DNA of 64,000 bases, taken from positions 28,795 to 92,794 of the forward strand of contig WGMP01000020.1 of the NCBI GenBank assembly GCA_016124975.1, read 5' to 3'. The translations under genes were made by a program, and so were the position numbers. The stretch comes from Phycisphaera sp. GTDB taxonomy: Bacteria; Planctomycetota; Phycisphaerae; Phycisphaerales; SM1A02. The notes beneath the pieces are model-generated. The model ran no database searches. It had not been told where the DNA came from and saw only the letters and a list, made by a program, of their open reading frames with translations. Positions 1 to 11,315 of this stretch are shown here, piece by piece. Position 1 is the stretch's first letter, and each line of letters starts with the position of its first letter.

Positions 1-1
1 C

Positions 2-460
2 GACATTCCCGACATGTCGCCCGCGGTCGGCCGCATGCTCTCGCCCGCGCAGATGCCCGCGAAGGACACGCTCGCGAAGGCGAACGCGCGCTTCGCGGAG
101 TGGGCGGCCGCGCGCGCGAACATCGTCGTCGTCCCGCTCGCCGCGATGCAGCGGCAGCTCATGGAGGAGCGCGCGCTCGAGATCCGCGGCGTGCGCCTCG
201 AGGGAACCGCCGAGACGCCGCTTCTCCAGCGAGATCAGCTTCATCCCGCGCCGCTCGGCCTCGCGGGGCTCGCGTCTGCGATCGCGGCGGACCTGAAGGA
301 CGCGCTCGCCTCTGCGAAGAAGACGCCCGTCGCCGACGACTGCGACCCCGAGCCGAAGGCGACCTTCGAGCGCGCACGCGCGGGGCTCAAGCCCTCGCGC
401 CGCGCACCGCAGCCCACACCCGCTGCACCCGCTGCACGCACCGCACCCGCTGCACCATGA
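2..460 (+). CDS. SGNH/GDSL-type hydrolase, C-terminal part (5' end outside window)
   Basis: The gene enters from the left edge, so only its last 152 residues are visible, read in frame from base 2 to the TGA at 458-460. The visible part contains an Asp-x-x-His-Pro element (DQLHP; Asp78 and His81 of the visible part). This is the form of block V in SGNH hydrolases, where the Asp and His complete the catalytic triad with a Ser in the missing N-terminal half. The helix after it (LAGLASAIAADLK) also suits the end of that fold. The last 20 residues are a Pro/Ala-rich tail. An esterase or acylhydrolase is likely, but the substrate cannot be read. It converges with the next gene, with 6 bp between stop codons. 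Confidence 0.6.
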   Translation, partial: DIPDMSPAVGRMLSPAQMPAKDTLAKANARFAEWAAARANIVVVPLAAMQRQLMEERALEIRGVRLEGTAETPLLQRDQLHPAPLGLAGLASAIAADLKDALASAKKTPVADDCDPEPKATFERARAGLKPSRRAPQPTPAAPAARTAPAAP

Positions 461-466
461 CGCGCC

Positions 467-2482
467 TCAACGCAGCGACATGATTCGCGCGCGCACCGAG
501 TCGCTCGCGGCCTCGCGCGCGACCTCAGACACGGTGCGGCCCCACGCCTCGCGCCCCATCAGGCGCACGGCGGCGGTGCGGATCGCCTCGAGGTCGACGC
601 TTTGGTCTGGTCCGCGCGGATGCGCCGCCAGAACCGACGCAAGCCGCGCGTCCGAAAGCGACGCGAGCCTCGGCTGCGCGAGATGCCACAGCATGTCGCG
701 CGCGGCAGGCGCCTTCGCGCCGCCCGCCGCAAAGGCCGCGGTAAACGCCTCGAGGTCGCGCGCGCGGAAGATCGCGCCGAGGGCGTGCGGCGCGGCCTCG
801 CCCGCCACCGCGAGATCCTTCGCGAGCGCCCACGCCTGCAGCGTGCGCGCATCGTCGCCGACGAGCGCAAGCGCGCGGACCGCCGGCACGATCGCTGCGT
901 CGTCGCGCTCGTCACGGAAGCGCTTGAGCGCGGCGACCGCCTCGTCGCGGAGCGTCGCCACGCCATCCGCGGGCGGCGCCACACGCTGAAGGCCGATCCG
1001 CTCGGGCGGCGCGAGAAGCGTGAGCGGGTCTCCGAAGGTCGCCGTGCGCCATGGCCGCGCGAAGCCGCCTTCATAGACGCGCGCCGCGACCGCGAACGGA
1101 ACGAGGAAACCCGTGCGCTCGGCAAGCATCTCGGGCGTCACGAACGCCTGCAGCAAGGGCTCGTAGACGGAGCCGTGGTAGGCGTAGGCTCCGTTCGCGA
1201 GGAAGCGGCCGCCGATCGTCTGCGGATCGGCGGGCGACTGCAGCGAGAACGAGTGGAGGAAGTGCACCACCGACGGCCGGTCGAAGATCGGCACATCCTC
1301 GACGCGCGCGGTGCCTCCGCCGTAGAGGCCGAACTGCGTGGACACGCCGTGCGAGTTCGCGATGAGCGCATCGCAGTCGAATCCGCCCATCAGGATGCGG
1401 CGCCACCCATCAAGCGAGTTCTGCTCGCGCGTCCACGACTGGCTGCGGAAGCCCTGCTTCTCGAAGGCGCGTTGCGCGGGCGGCGCGTCGTAGGCGACCC
1501 AGCCAGGGCCCGCGTCGTAGGCGTTCGTGAGCCACACGCTGCGGCGCGGCGCGAACAGCGCGCTCATCGCGACATACGCCGCGCGCGTCTCGCTTCCGAA
1601 GATCCCAGAGCCGATCGACCACCACACGCCGTCGGCGTGACGGCCGAGATAGTCGAGCGTCGAGATGGGCTGGCCGGGGCCTGTCGGAAACGGTCCGCTC
1701 GGAATCTCGATCCTCAGCTGCGCGGGAAGGTCGGGCACGCACTTCCAGCCGAAGTCGTGGCAGAGGACGAACGCATCGATCGCATCGCCGAGGCCCTTCC
1801 ACGGAAGCGCCGTGCGCTCGGCGGCCCGCTCGAGCTCGAGCCTCAGCGCGGCGACCGTCTTCGCGTCGAGCGTGTCGTTCGGAGCGCCAAACGAACCATC
1901 GACGAAGTGGATCGGTGCATGGCGGCCCGCTGCGAGCGCGGCGGCGGCGGTCCACGCGGGGTCGTCTGCGCGGGCAAGCACGACCATCGACGGCGCGATG
2001 CCGCGCGCGGCGGCCGCGGCCACGATGTCGACGGCGCCTGGCGAGATCGCGGCGGCGGCGCTCGACGCGATCAACTTCTCGCGGTCCGCACGCGCCTCGG
2101 GCATCGCGCCGACGGACGCGCGGCGGATCACCCGCGCTGGTTCGAAGGCTCGCACGAAGCGCGGGGCGTGGAAGTCGTCCTCGATGAGCACGGGCCAGCG
2201 CCCCTCGGGCCCCCACTTCGCGATCTCGGCGAGATAGGTCCGCCCGTCGGGGACGAGCACGACCTGGTCGACGATCGGGACCGCGCGTTCGAGGGCCGCG
2301 GTGCGCTGGCCGAGCACGACGGGCCACGGCGTCGGCTCCGCGGCGGGCGAGCGCGGACCTGCGGTGGGCGTAGGCGTGGGCGGAGTCGGCGCGGCGGGCG
2401 ACTGCGCTGCGCCGAGCGAGAGCAGCGAGCACAGCGCGACGGTGGTGGCCTCGACTCGACGCTGCGGATTCGGCTCGTGCAT
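467..2482 (-). CDS. Secreted protein resembling caspase-fold (C25-like) peptidases, probably atypical
   Basis: 671 residues starting at ATG 2482. The N-terminus looks like a signal peptide (hydrophobic stretch around residues 12-27), followed by a Pro/Thr-rich linker at 29-52. The middle half has features I associate with gingipain-like (C25, clan CD) domains: a His-Gly pair (H378-G379), a hydrophobic strand ending in FLHS (residues 408-411) where the catalytic Cys would be expected, a GGRFLANGA segment, and a closing FGDPLT motif (483-488) common in such proteins. No Cys lies at the expected nucleophile position; Ser411 is there instead. The C-terminal 180 residues look like helical repeats. 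It lies 23 bp after glpD on the same strand. The family call is inference; secretion is reasonably supported. Confidence 0.5.
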   Translation of the reverse strand: MHEPNPQRRVEATTVALCSLLSLGAAQSPAAPTPPTPTPTAGPRSPAAEPTPWPVVLGQRTAALERAVPIVDQVVLVPDGRTYLAEIAKWGPEGRWPVLIEDDFHAPRFVRAFEPARVIRRASVGAMPEARADREKLIASSAAAAISPGAVDIVAAAAARGIAPSMVVLARADDPAWTAAAALAAGRHAPIHFVDGSFGAPNDTLDAKTVAALRLELERAAERTALPWKGLGDAIDAFVLCHDFGWKCVPDLPAQLRIEIPSGPFPTGPGQPISTLDYLGRHADGVWWSIGSGIFGSETRAAYVAMSALFAPRRSVWLTNAYDAGPGWVAYDAPPAQRAFEKQGFRSQSWTREQNSLDGWRRILMGGFDCDALIANSHGVSTQFGLYGGGTARVEDVPIFDRPSVVHFLHSFSLQSPADPQTIGGRFLANGAYAYHGSVYEPLLQAFVTPEMLAERTGFLVPFAVAARVYEGGFARPWRTATFGDPLTLLAPPERIGLQRVAPPADGVATLRDEAVAALKRFRDERDDAAIVPAVRALALVGDDARTLQAWALAKDLAVAGEAAPHALGAIFRARDLEAFTAAFAAGGAKAPAARDMLWHLAQPRLASLSDARLASVLAAHPRGPDQSVDLEAIRTAAVRLMGREAWGRTVSEVAREAASDSVRARIMSLR

Positions 2483-2505
2483 GTCCCGAGGGTAGCGCGG
2501 GCAGG

Positions 2506-4091
2506 TCACGCGGGGATGTACCCGCGCGCGATCTCGACGAACTCCGACACGCTCTTCTCCGCCTCGGCGTCGGTCCAGCCGAGCTCGCGCGCCATCAGGC
2601 GCGCGGTCTCGGGCGCGACCTCGATCGCAGCGCGCGCGTCGAGGATGAGCGAGCGCGTGCGGCGCGACAGCACATCCTCCACGCTCCGCGCCATCTCGTG
2701 CCGCGCGGCGTGGATCACCTCGGACGGGGTCAGGGGAAGACTCACATGCATCGGGGCCGCGTGGAAGCGGTCCGCACGCTCGATCATCTCGAGCTGCACG
2801 CGCTCGCTTCCATAGTGGCGGCGCGCGTCGGCGAGCCCCGCGTCGCTCTCGATGTTCGGATCGAAGCCGAAGAGCGGAAGGTCCTCTGTGATGCACTGCC
2901 TCGGCTCGAGTCCGACGGTCTCCATCGCGACATCGACCACCTGCTCGGCCATGCGCCGGTAGGTCGTCCACTTGCCGCCCGTGATCGTGACGAGCCCGCT
3001 CGACGAGACCTCGATGGCGTGCTCGCGGGAGACTTTCTTCGACTCCGCCTCGCCGACCGCCTCGTCGGTGGGCCGCGCCAGGGGACGAAGTCCCGCGTAG
3101 ACGCTCAGGATGTCCTCGCGCTTCGGCTCGCGCGCGAGATAGCGCGCAGCGTTGCGGAGGATGAAGCCGATGTCCTCGTCGCTTGCGCGCGGCTCGATGT
3201 CGGTGTGCACGACCTCGGTGTCGGTCGTGCCGACGAGCGTGCGCCCGTGCCACGGAATGACGAAGAGCACGCGCCCGTCGTCCGTGTGCGGCACCATGAT
3301 CGCGTGGTCCGACGGGAGGAACTCGCGCGGCAGAACGAGGTGCACGCCGCGCGAGGCGCGGATGCCCGCGGCGCAGCGCGGGTCGTCGACGCGGCGGAGT
3401 TCGTCGGCGAACACGCCCGTCGCGTTGATGACGACCGATGCGCGCGTCCTGAAGACGCGGCCGCGCTCCTCGTCACGGAGCTCGGCGCCGATCACCTGCC
3501 CGCCTTCCTTGACGAGGCCGACGCAGCGCACGCGGTTCGAGATGCTCGCTCCATGGGCCGCTGCGGTGCGCGCGAGCGAGATCGCCATGCGCGCGTCGTC
3601 GAACTGCGCGTCGTGGTACTCGATGCCGCCGAGGAGGCCCTCCTCCTTCACATTCGGGATCGCTGCGAGCGTCTCCTCGCGCGAGAGCGAGCGGCTGCGG
3701 CCCGCGCTGCGCTTGCCCGCGAGCGCGTCGTAGAGCTTCAGGCCCATCCCGTAGAACGGGCCTTCCCACCAGTGGTAGCGCGGCACCACGAAGGCGAGGT
3801 CGTGCACGAGGTGCGGCGCGTTGCGCGAGAGGATCGCGCGCTCCTCGAGCGCCTCCGACACGAGCGCGAACTGCCACTCCGCGAGGTAGCGCACGCCGCC
3901 GTGGACGAGCTTCGTGCTGCGCGAACTCGTCGCCTTGGCGAAGTCGTGCGCCTCGACGAGCGCGGTGCGGTATCCGCGGCTCGCGGCATCGACCGCCGCT
4001 CCGAGGCCCGTGGCGCCTCCGCCGACGACGAGGACATCGAACTCGAGGCTCTCGAGCGAGGCAAGCTGCGCGGGTCGTTCAAAGGGTCGCT

Positions 4092-4095
<4 letters not shown>
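2506..4095 (-). CDS. glpD: Glycerol-3-phosphate dehydrogenase (FAD-dependent, aerobic type)
   Basis: This enzyme oxidises sn-glycerol 3-phosphate to dihydroxyacetone phosphate at the membrane and passes electrons to quinone. The 529-residue protein opens with the FAD-binding dinucleotide fold ([19 protein letters not shown], near residues 20-40). It then has the GlpD signature [16 protein letters not shown] and the conserved [12 protein letters not shown] segment, with a typical C-terminal helical domain (the last 120 or so residues). Length matches the bacterial GlpD family (about 500-560). ATG 4095 was chosen because it overlaps the glpK stop codon as ATGA, indicating translational coupling. 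With glpK it forms a complete glycerol catabolic pair; no glpF transporter is adjacent. Confidence 0.95.
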
Positions 4096-5630
<1,535 letters not shown>

Positions 5631-5657
5631 GCGCGCAGGATACGCGCGCGGCCAAGC

Positions 5658-8372
5658 TCAATCGTCGTCCTCCGCAAACGGATCGAACCCGCGCTCCCGT
5701 CGCGCGCGCGCCGCGGCGTCCTCGTCGGGCACGAGCCCGCGGATGCGCGCCGCGCGCTCATCGCCGAGAATGCGGCGAACCTCCGCGCGGGCCTTCTCGG
5801 TGCGCTCGTTGCGCTGGAACCGCGCGTTGTTGGCCTCCTCCGCGACCCGCTGGTACTCGCGCCAGTCGGTCTCGCCCGTCCCTGGCGCGGGAAGCGCGAG
5901 CGCGACGATCTGCTCGGAGAACGCGTCGTACGCGGCCGCATAGTCTGCGGCGAGCGCCTCGAGGCGCGCGCGCTCGGAGTCGGCAAGGTCCTCGATGCCC
6001 AGCGCGGCCTCGATTTGGTGCGAGGCGTTGTCGCTCTTGCGGTAGATCTCGGGATGCGAAAGCTCGAGGCGCGCGCGACGAAGCTGCGCGCGAACCGTCT
6101 CGCTCTCGGTCGCGGCTGCGATCGCGGCGTCGAGCGTCTCGGTGACACGCGTGGCGTTCTCGGCCGAGGCCCGCGCGCTCTCGCGCATCAGCTCGCCGTA
6201 TCTCTCTCCTGCGCGCCGGGCCTTCTCCCAGTCGATGTCGTCGGAGTCCGAAGCGGACGCGGTAGAGACTCGCGACAGCTCGTCGAACTCGCGTTGACGC
6301 TCGATCTCCCGCTCGAGCCACGAAGGGAGCTCCGCGAGCAGCGCGCTCCATGCATCGGCCGATTTCCTGAAGACATCCGCCGCCACCGACGGCTCGACGC
6401 GCGCCAAGGCGACGACCCGAGCGGGGTTGGTCACCCGTGCCCCGTCCATTGCCCCGAAGCCCTGCATGGGCTTGAGCGATGCAAGGCGCACGAGCCTGAC
6501 CGCGGTCATCTCGGGACCCTCCACGGTGAAGCCGAGGGCAGGCGCGAGATCCGCGCACAGCGCGGAGTCCGCGGCGAGGATGGCGGACGCGAGCTCGCGG
6601 CGGGCGGCATGGATCGCGCCCCACGTGGACGGGTCGACGTTCGAGTCAAAGGCCTTGGACCATGCCGCCTCGAGACGCTCGCCGATCGCCGCCACACGGG
6701 CGTTCCATTCGCGCTCCCGCCAGTCTTCGACGATGACGCGGACGAGTTCCGACTGCGCCTCGTCGACCCCGAAGGGCGCGAGCACGGCCAGGATCTCGCC
6801 CGCCGTAGGTGCAGGCGGCGCGCTGGCGGTGGCCGCGAGGCTCACGCTGTTGATCGCGGTCGGATCAGCCTCGGCGGGCGCTTCTCCCGGTTCGCTCGAG
6901 TCGACCACGAGGTAGCGCCTTGTTCCGCCTCCGCCCGCCGCACCTTGCTCGCCGCCCATTTCATAGGACTGGAGATAGCGCGACGCGTCCTCGCCGAGAA
7001 GCTGCGCGATCTCGGCGAAGACTCGCTGGTTGGACGACTCGGCCTTCTCGCCGGTCGACCTGAGCTCCTCGATCTTGGCCTGGGTGGCCGCGTCAGGCGC
7101 GGCCATCCCTGGTGCGAAGCTCATGAGGGCCGATGGATCGAGATCGAGCGAGAGCTCGGCGCCTCGCTCGGTCAGCGCAGCCTGCTCGCGCCGCCAGCGA
7201 TCGATGAGTTCGGGCAGCGCCGCACGCGCTTCGGCGGAGATCGACTCGTCGCGCCGCAGACGCCGCGCAAGCGCGCGCGGGTCGGCGCCGAGGTCGACGC
7301 CGATCGCGCCCATCATGAGGCGCGACATGCCCGCCGATCGCGTGGCGAGGTCGATGCGGAGATCGAGCAGCGCCGTCTCGGGAACGATCTCCGAGAACTG
7401 CGAGAGCGCCGACTTGTTGGCCGCGAAGTTCGCGGCGATCTGCCTGCGCGGCGTGGCCCCATGCTTGCGCTGGACCTCCATCATCCGCTGCATGGCGCCA
7501 ATGGACGCAGCCTGCGCGGCCTCGGCGGCCTTCTCGGCGTCGCCCTCGCCTCCGCCCGCGCCCGCGCCCTCCGACGCGGCGCGCATGCTCTCCATCATCT
7601 CGTTCTGCAGCGCGACCATCTCCTCAAGGAAGTCGCCCATCGACTTGCGCACGGCCTCGCCGTAGCCCCGCGCCTGCGCGAGCGTGCGGATCTCCTGCTG
7701 GCGGAGCAGCGCGTCGAACTCCGCGCGTCGCTCGGGCGGCACGCTGCCTGTGACCGCGTCGCGCGCGAGGAGATCGGCGATGTCGACGAAGCTTCCACCG
7801 CCGCCGAACATCATCGGCGCCATGCGCGCAAGGCCCGAGAGCGCACGCTGTCGCTCGCGCGCCTCGCGGATCCGCTCGAACCCGGCTCGGCGCGACTCAG
7901 GGACCGCGGCCTCCGCGGCCGCGAGGAACGCCGCATCGGCCTCCCCGACCTTCGCGCCAAGCCGCGCCGACTCCCGCAGGAAGCGGTCGAGTTCCTGCCG
8001 CGACGGCATGCCGCCGCCCATGGAGCCGGAAAGCGCACGGATCTCGGGCTCGAGCTCCGTACGGAAGCGCTCGAGATAGCTCGCGTGCGCGGCGTCGATC
8101 GCAGACGCCTCGTCAGCCGAAGGACTGACATAGAGCTTGAGAAGCCGCTCGAGCCGCTTGGTCGTGAGCGGCCCCGGAACCATCTGCGGGCCGCCCTGCG
8201 CGCCTGCGACGGCGGTGAACGATGCGGGCGCGAGGATGGCCAGGCCCAGGACGAGCGCGCGCAGAAACGCGAGAAGCGCGCGCGTCGCGCTCACCCCGAG
8301 GCCTGGCAGAGAGGTGCGTCGATGGGCCGGGGAACTCGCGACTGAACGGGCGTGGGCGGGCCGAGCGGGCAT
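5658..8372 (-). CDS. Large exported helical protein of unknown function
   Basis: 904 residues, not recognised. ATG 8372 is preceded by a good ribosome binding site (CAGGAG, 8 nt spacing). After a basic N-terminus there is one hydrophobic segment (about residues 31-58, LLAFLRALVLGLAILAP) ending in a plausible signal-peptidase site (AVAGAQ), so the rest should be outside the cytoplasm. The remainder is rich in Ala, Glu and Arg and is predicted to be almost wholly alpha-helical or coiled-coil, with Gly/Met-rich breaks near residues 110 and 170. No catalytic motif is visible. It sits 27 bp upstream of glpK on the same strand, but nothing links it to glycerol use. Confidence 0.7.
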   Translation of the reverse strand: MPARPAHARSVASSPAHRRTSLPGLGVSATRALLAFLRALVLGLAILAPASFTAVAGAQGGPQMVPGPLTTKRLERLLKLYVSPSADEASAIDAAHASYLERFRTELEPEIRALSGSMGGGMPSRQELDRFLRESARLGAKVGEADAAFLAAAEAAVPESRRAGFERIREARERQRALSGLARMAPMMFGGGGSFVDIADLLARDAVTGSVPPERRAEFDALLRQQEIRTLAQARGYGEAVRKSMGDFLEEMVALQNEMMESMRAASEGAGAGGGEGDAEKAAEAAQAASIGAMQRMMEVQRKHGATPRRQIAANFAANKSALSQFSEIVPETALLDLRIDLATRSAGMSRLMMGAIGVDLGADPRALARRLRRDESISAEARAALPELIDRWRREQAALTERGAELSLDLDPSALMSFAPGMAAPDAATQAKIEELRSTGEKAESSNQRVFAEIAQLLGEDASRYLQSYEMGGEQGAAGGGGTRRYLVVDSSEPGEAPAEADPTAINSVSLAATASAPPAPTAGEILAVLAPFGVDEAQSELVRVIVEDWREREWNARVAAIGERLEAAWSKAFDSNVDPSTWGAIHAARRELASAILAADSALCADLAPALGFTVEGPEMTAVRLVRLASLKPMQGFGAMDGARVTNPARVVALARVEPSVAADVFRKSADAWSALLAELPSWLEREIERQREFDELSRVSTASASDSDDIDWEKARRAGERYGELMRESARASAENATRVTETLDAAIAAATESETVRAQLRRARLELSHPEIYRKSDNASHQIEAALGIEDLADSERARLEALAADYAAAYDAFSEQIVALALPAPGTGETDWREYQRVAEEANNARFQRNERTEKARAEVRRILGDERAARIRGLVPDEDAAARARRERGFDPFAEDDD

Positions 8373-8569
8373 GTCGGGACTCCTGCAGAGGCGGGCGCCG
8401 CGCCACGGGCTGCGGCTTCGTCAGGGCATGAAGATACGCGTGGCGCGCGAGGTCGCGACCTTTGAAAGCGGCTTTCCGGAGATTTCACAGTCAGCGCGTC
8501 GCACGCCGCTCGCCGTCGGTGAAGGCGATGGCGCGCAGAGTTCACGAAGGAACACGCGCTCGGACCGCG

Positions 8570-9091
8570 TCAGTGCACCGAACCGAGGCCCGCCGCGCGG
8601 CGCCAGGTGGAGATCTGCCCGAGGTGCATCATGTTGTGGCCGCCCGCGAGGAAGTTCACGGCGCCGCCCACGGTCGGGAACATCTCCTTGAAGCGGCCTT
8701 CCGCGGGGTTCTCGCGGGTGAAGACGGCGTCGTCGACGGACGGGAGGGCGGCGAGCACGGTGCGCCAGCCCTTGAAGAAGGTGTCGCAGATCACTTCCTT
8801 CGACGGGTAGCGGCCGTCCTGCGCCACGCACGGGGCGCCGTTCTTGAAGTGCTCGTCGCCGAAAGGCATGGCGATCTTGAGGTCAGCGCGGCCGATCATC
8901 TCGAGGACGCGGTTCGCGTAGATCGCGAGGTGACCGACGCAAAACGCAGGGTGGTTCATGTCCTTCGTCGGCATCTCGCAGAAGCGCTCGGCGGGAATCG
9001 TCTGGACGAGGTCCTCTGCGTAGCGAAGGGTGAGTGCGAGGCTCGAGGCGATGAGTGCGCCGGTTCCGGCGGAGGTGGCTGTGGTCGTCAT
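8570..9091 (-). CDS. DinB-like four-helix protein
   Basis: 173 residues. The fold and motifs fit the DinB/YfiT superfamily of metal-binding four-helix proteins. There is a first His in the helix containing FCVGHLAIYANRVLEMIG and a C-terminal GHNMMHLGQIS motif that supplies two more His residues four apart. These superfamilies include thiol-dependent transferases and many proteins of unknown role, and no substrate can be assigned here. ATG 9091 is used. An in-frame ATG at 9112 would add seven residues and has a GGAG about 13 nt upstream, so the exact start is open. It is followed by a 197-bp spacer before the exported helical protein. Confidence 0.75.
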   Translation of the reverse strand: MTTTATSAGTGALIASSLALTLRYAEDLVQTIPAERFCEMPTKDMNHPAFCVGHLAIYANRVLEMIGRADLKIAMPFGDEHFKNGAPCVAQDGRYPSKEVICDTFFKGWRTVLAALPSVDDAVFTRENPAEGRFKEMFPTVGGAVNFLAGGHNMMHLGQISTWRRAAGLGSVH

Positions 9092-9129
9092 GGCGGCGAG
9101 TGTAGCCAGCATGCGGGGGACCGACTCCG

Positions 9130-9321
9130 TCACGGCCGCGAGATCAGCCAGACCGCGATCGAGATGATCCCGAGGAGCACGAGCGCGCCCCCGACGATCC
9201 AGCGGTTGCGGCGGTAATCCGCCAGCCCGCGCGGCGACTCGCCGAGCCCGCCGCGGTGCATCCTGTTGAAGCCGTTCCAGCACTCGCCGAGGAGATCGAT
9301 GATGGGATCGAAGAGGCTCAT
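9130..9321 (-). CDS. Small single-pass membrane protein
   Basis: 63 residues. The first 42 residues are soluble and basic (FNRMHRGGLGESPRGLADYRR). The last 20 form one strong transmembrane helix (IVGGALVLLGIISIAVWLIS) ending two residues before the stop. This gives an N-in or tail-anchored topology. It lies 9 bp downstream of the YbjN-like gene on the same strand and is probably co-transcribed with it. The family is not recognised. The clean hydrophobic segment and the tight spacing argue that it is real despite its size. Confidence 0.6.
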   Translation of the reverse strand: MSLFDPIIDLLGECWNGFNRMHRGGLGESPRGLADYRRNRWIVGGALVLLGIISIAVWLISRP

Positions 9322-9330
9322 CGCAGGAAC

Positions 9331-9936
9331 CTAGAGCCCGTGCTCCTCGAGCAGCTTGCGAAGCCCCTCGACGCCGCCCGCCGCCTTGATGAGGTCGGCG
9401 AGCTCGCGGCGCTCGCGGCGGGAGCGGCTCTTGCGACGCCGCGGTTCGGGCGACTCCTGGCGGACGCGCTCGTCGATCTCGCGGAAGTCGACCGCACCGT
9501 CGGCACCCGCCTTGCGGATGACGGGGTCGAACTGGTCGACCGTCCACGCGACGAGGGTGAGCATGCGCGACATCTGCGCGCTCGAGACGACGCCATCCTC
9601 GAGCGGCACATCGCACACGACGCGCACCTCGCCGTCCGACTCGTCGAGCACATAGCTCGCCACGCGCACGCGCCAGTTCGCGGCGAGCATGGCCTCGCAC
9701 ATCGCCCCCTTGTGCGCGAACTCGCCGACCGCGTAGACCTCGGGAACGCAGATCCTGAGCATGCGCCCCTCCTCCTGCAGCATCACATGGAGGAGCATGC
9801 TCTTCTCGCCGTCGTGGGGGTCGATGTAGTGCTGCGTCGGCACGGCCACCACGACCTCGTTGTGGTCGCGCGACGCGCGGAAGTCGACGCCGATTTCGGC
9901 GATCCGTCCCACAAGTTCGGCGAAAGTCATGGCCAT
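9331..9936 (-). CDS. YbjN-like (type III secretion chaperone-fold) protein
   Basis: 201 residues starting at ATG 9936, which has a good Shine-Dalgarno (AGGAG, 8 nt upstream). Residues 1-150 resemble the YbjN domain, an alpha/beta fold shared with type III secretion chaperones: an initial helix (FAELVGRIAEIGVDF), a strand pair, then LHVMLQEEGRMLRICVPEVY and a long helix near LTLVAWTVDQFDPVIR. The C-terminus is a highly basic stretch (RRRKSRSRRERRE, residues 172-184) followed by a short helix. YbjN proteins have been linked to stress and motility regulation in enterobacteria, but the role here is unknown. It heads a two-gene unit with the small membrane protein. Confidence 0.65.
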   Translation of the reverse strand: MAMTFAELVGRIAEIGVDFRASRDHNEVVVAVPTQHYIDPHDGEKSMLLHVMLQEEGRMLRICVPEVYAVGEFAHKGAMCEAMLAANWRVRVASYVLDESDGEVRVVCDVPLEDGVVSSAQMSRMLTLVAWTVDQFDPVIRKAGADGAVDFREIDERVRQESPEPRRRKSRSRRERRELADLIKAAGGVEGLRKLLEEHGL

Positions 9937-10139
9937 GGCGATCTCCTGCGGCGCTCTCCCCGCGAAGCCCCTGCCGCACGCGCGCCGTCGAGTCGCACGC
10001 CGGTTCGGCGCTTCCCCGCGGCGCATCCACACGCCGCCTGTCGAAGTGTAGCGTTCACCTGCGGACCTCCAAGCGGGAAGGCCGCGGGAAAGCCAAGAGC
10101 GACGAGATCGCGGACGGGCGCCGCGGTGCAGCCGAACCG

Positions 10140-11291
10140 CTACATGCCAAGCACGCGCGCGATGATCATGCGCGCACGCTCGGGGTCGGTGGTGCCCTCG
10201 ACGATGGCGAGGGTCGCGGCCTCCCCCGCGAGGACGGTGATTGATGTCGTGGTGTCCGTGTCGATCTGCACGCTCGCCTGGACCGACGCCGTCGCTCCAT
10301 GCGACCGGCGGACGATCTCCCCCGCGGCGCGGCCGAACGACGCAAGCCTCTGCGCGATCCGCTCGAGGCCGGTCTCGTCGAGCACGCCGTCGATCGACAG
10401 TTCGACCGCGTTCCTGCCGCACAGGACTCGCGCGCGTGGCGATCCGACGGAATCGAGGTGCGTGAACACGAGCTGCGCACAGCACGGGCACGCGTCATCG
10501 ATCGCCGACGCGAGCGACGACGCATCGAAGCGCATCGAACCGAGATCGAAGCGAACCAGCGCCGCCGGCACCTCGAGCGGCCCCTCCGCCAGAAGTCTCA
10601 GCGCGAACGCCGCCTCCAGCGAGCCAACGATGCCGCACGCCGACGCCAGCACGCCCGCCGTCTCGCAGGTCTCGAGTTCGCCTGCGGCGGGCGACTCGGG
10701 CATGAGGCAGCGAAGGCACGGCGTCGCGAGCGATGCAGGCCAGCGCACGAGGCGCTCGCGCCCGTCGGCGTGGGCGTCCTCGCGGTCGGCGCCCGTGCGC
10801 GGCAAGAGCGCCGCAGCCATTCCGCGAAGCGAGATCGCGCCGCCGTAGACGAGGGGTAGCCCGAGCTTCACGGCGCACTCGTTCAACACGAACCGGGTCT
10901 CGAAGTTGTCGAGGCAGTCGACGATCAGGTCGGCCCCCGAGGCGTACCGCGGCGCATTCGCACCGCAGAGATCGTCGACGAACGCTCGGACCACGGTGCC
11001 GCCGTGGACCTGCGCGAGCCTCGCCTTCGCGGCCTCCGCCTTCGGCACGCAACGCCGCGCATCGGCTTCGGTGAAGAGGGTCTGACGCTGGAGGTTCGAC
11101 CACTCCACGAGATCGCGATCGACGACCACGAGCGTCCCGACGCCCGCGCGCGCAAGCTGCTCCGCGACGACCGTTCCGAGCGCCCCGCAGCCTGCGACCA
11201 GCACGCGCGCGCGCCCGAGGCGCCCCTGCCCCTCGGCGCCGAACCGAGGAAGCTGCATCTGCCGCTGAAACCGAGCCGCGTCGACCGTCAT
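10140..11291 (-). CDS. MoeB/ThiF-family E1-like adenylyltransferase
   Basis: 383 residues. Enzymes of this family adenylate the C-terminal Gly-Gly of MoaD, ThiS or another sulfur-carrier protein. Visible motifs are the RQMQLPRFG start, the nucleotide-binding GCGALG (34-39), VDRDLVEWSNLQRQTLF with its conserved Asp and Arg, and CETAGVLA with the candidate catalytic Cys209. A zinc site is formed by CxxC pairs at Cys192/195 and Cys268/271. After residue 275 comes a 110-residue extension beginning with ARVLCGRNAVEL, seen in a subset of MoeB/ThiF-like proteins. No molybdopterin or thiamine genes are adjacent, so the partner carrier is unknown. Confidence 0.85.
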   Translation of the reverse strand: MTVDAARFQRQMQLPRFGAEGQGRLGRARVLVAGCGALGTVVAEQLARAGVGTLVVVDRDLVEWSNLQRQTLFTEADARRCVPKAEAAKARLAQVHGGTVVRAFVDDLCGANAPRYASGADLIVDCLDNFETRFVLNECAVKLGLPLVYGGAISLRGMAAALLPRTGADREDAHADGRERLVRWPASLATPCLRCLMPESPAAGELETCETAGVLASACGIVGSLEAAFALRLLAEGPLEVPAALVRFDLGSMRFDASSLASAIDDACPCCAQLVFTHLDSVGSPRARVLCGRNAVELSIDGVLDETGLERIAQRLASFGRAAGEIVRRSHGATASVQASVQIDTDTTTSITVLAGEAATLAIVEGTTDPERARMIIARVLGM

Positions 11292-11315
11292 GGGAGTGAG
11301 GGTAGCGCCGCGATC

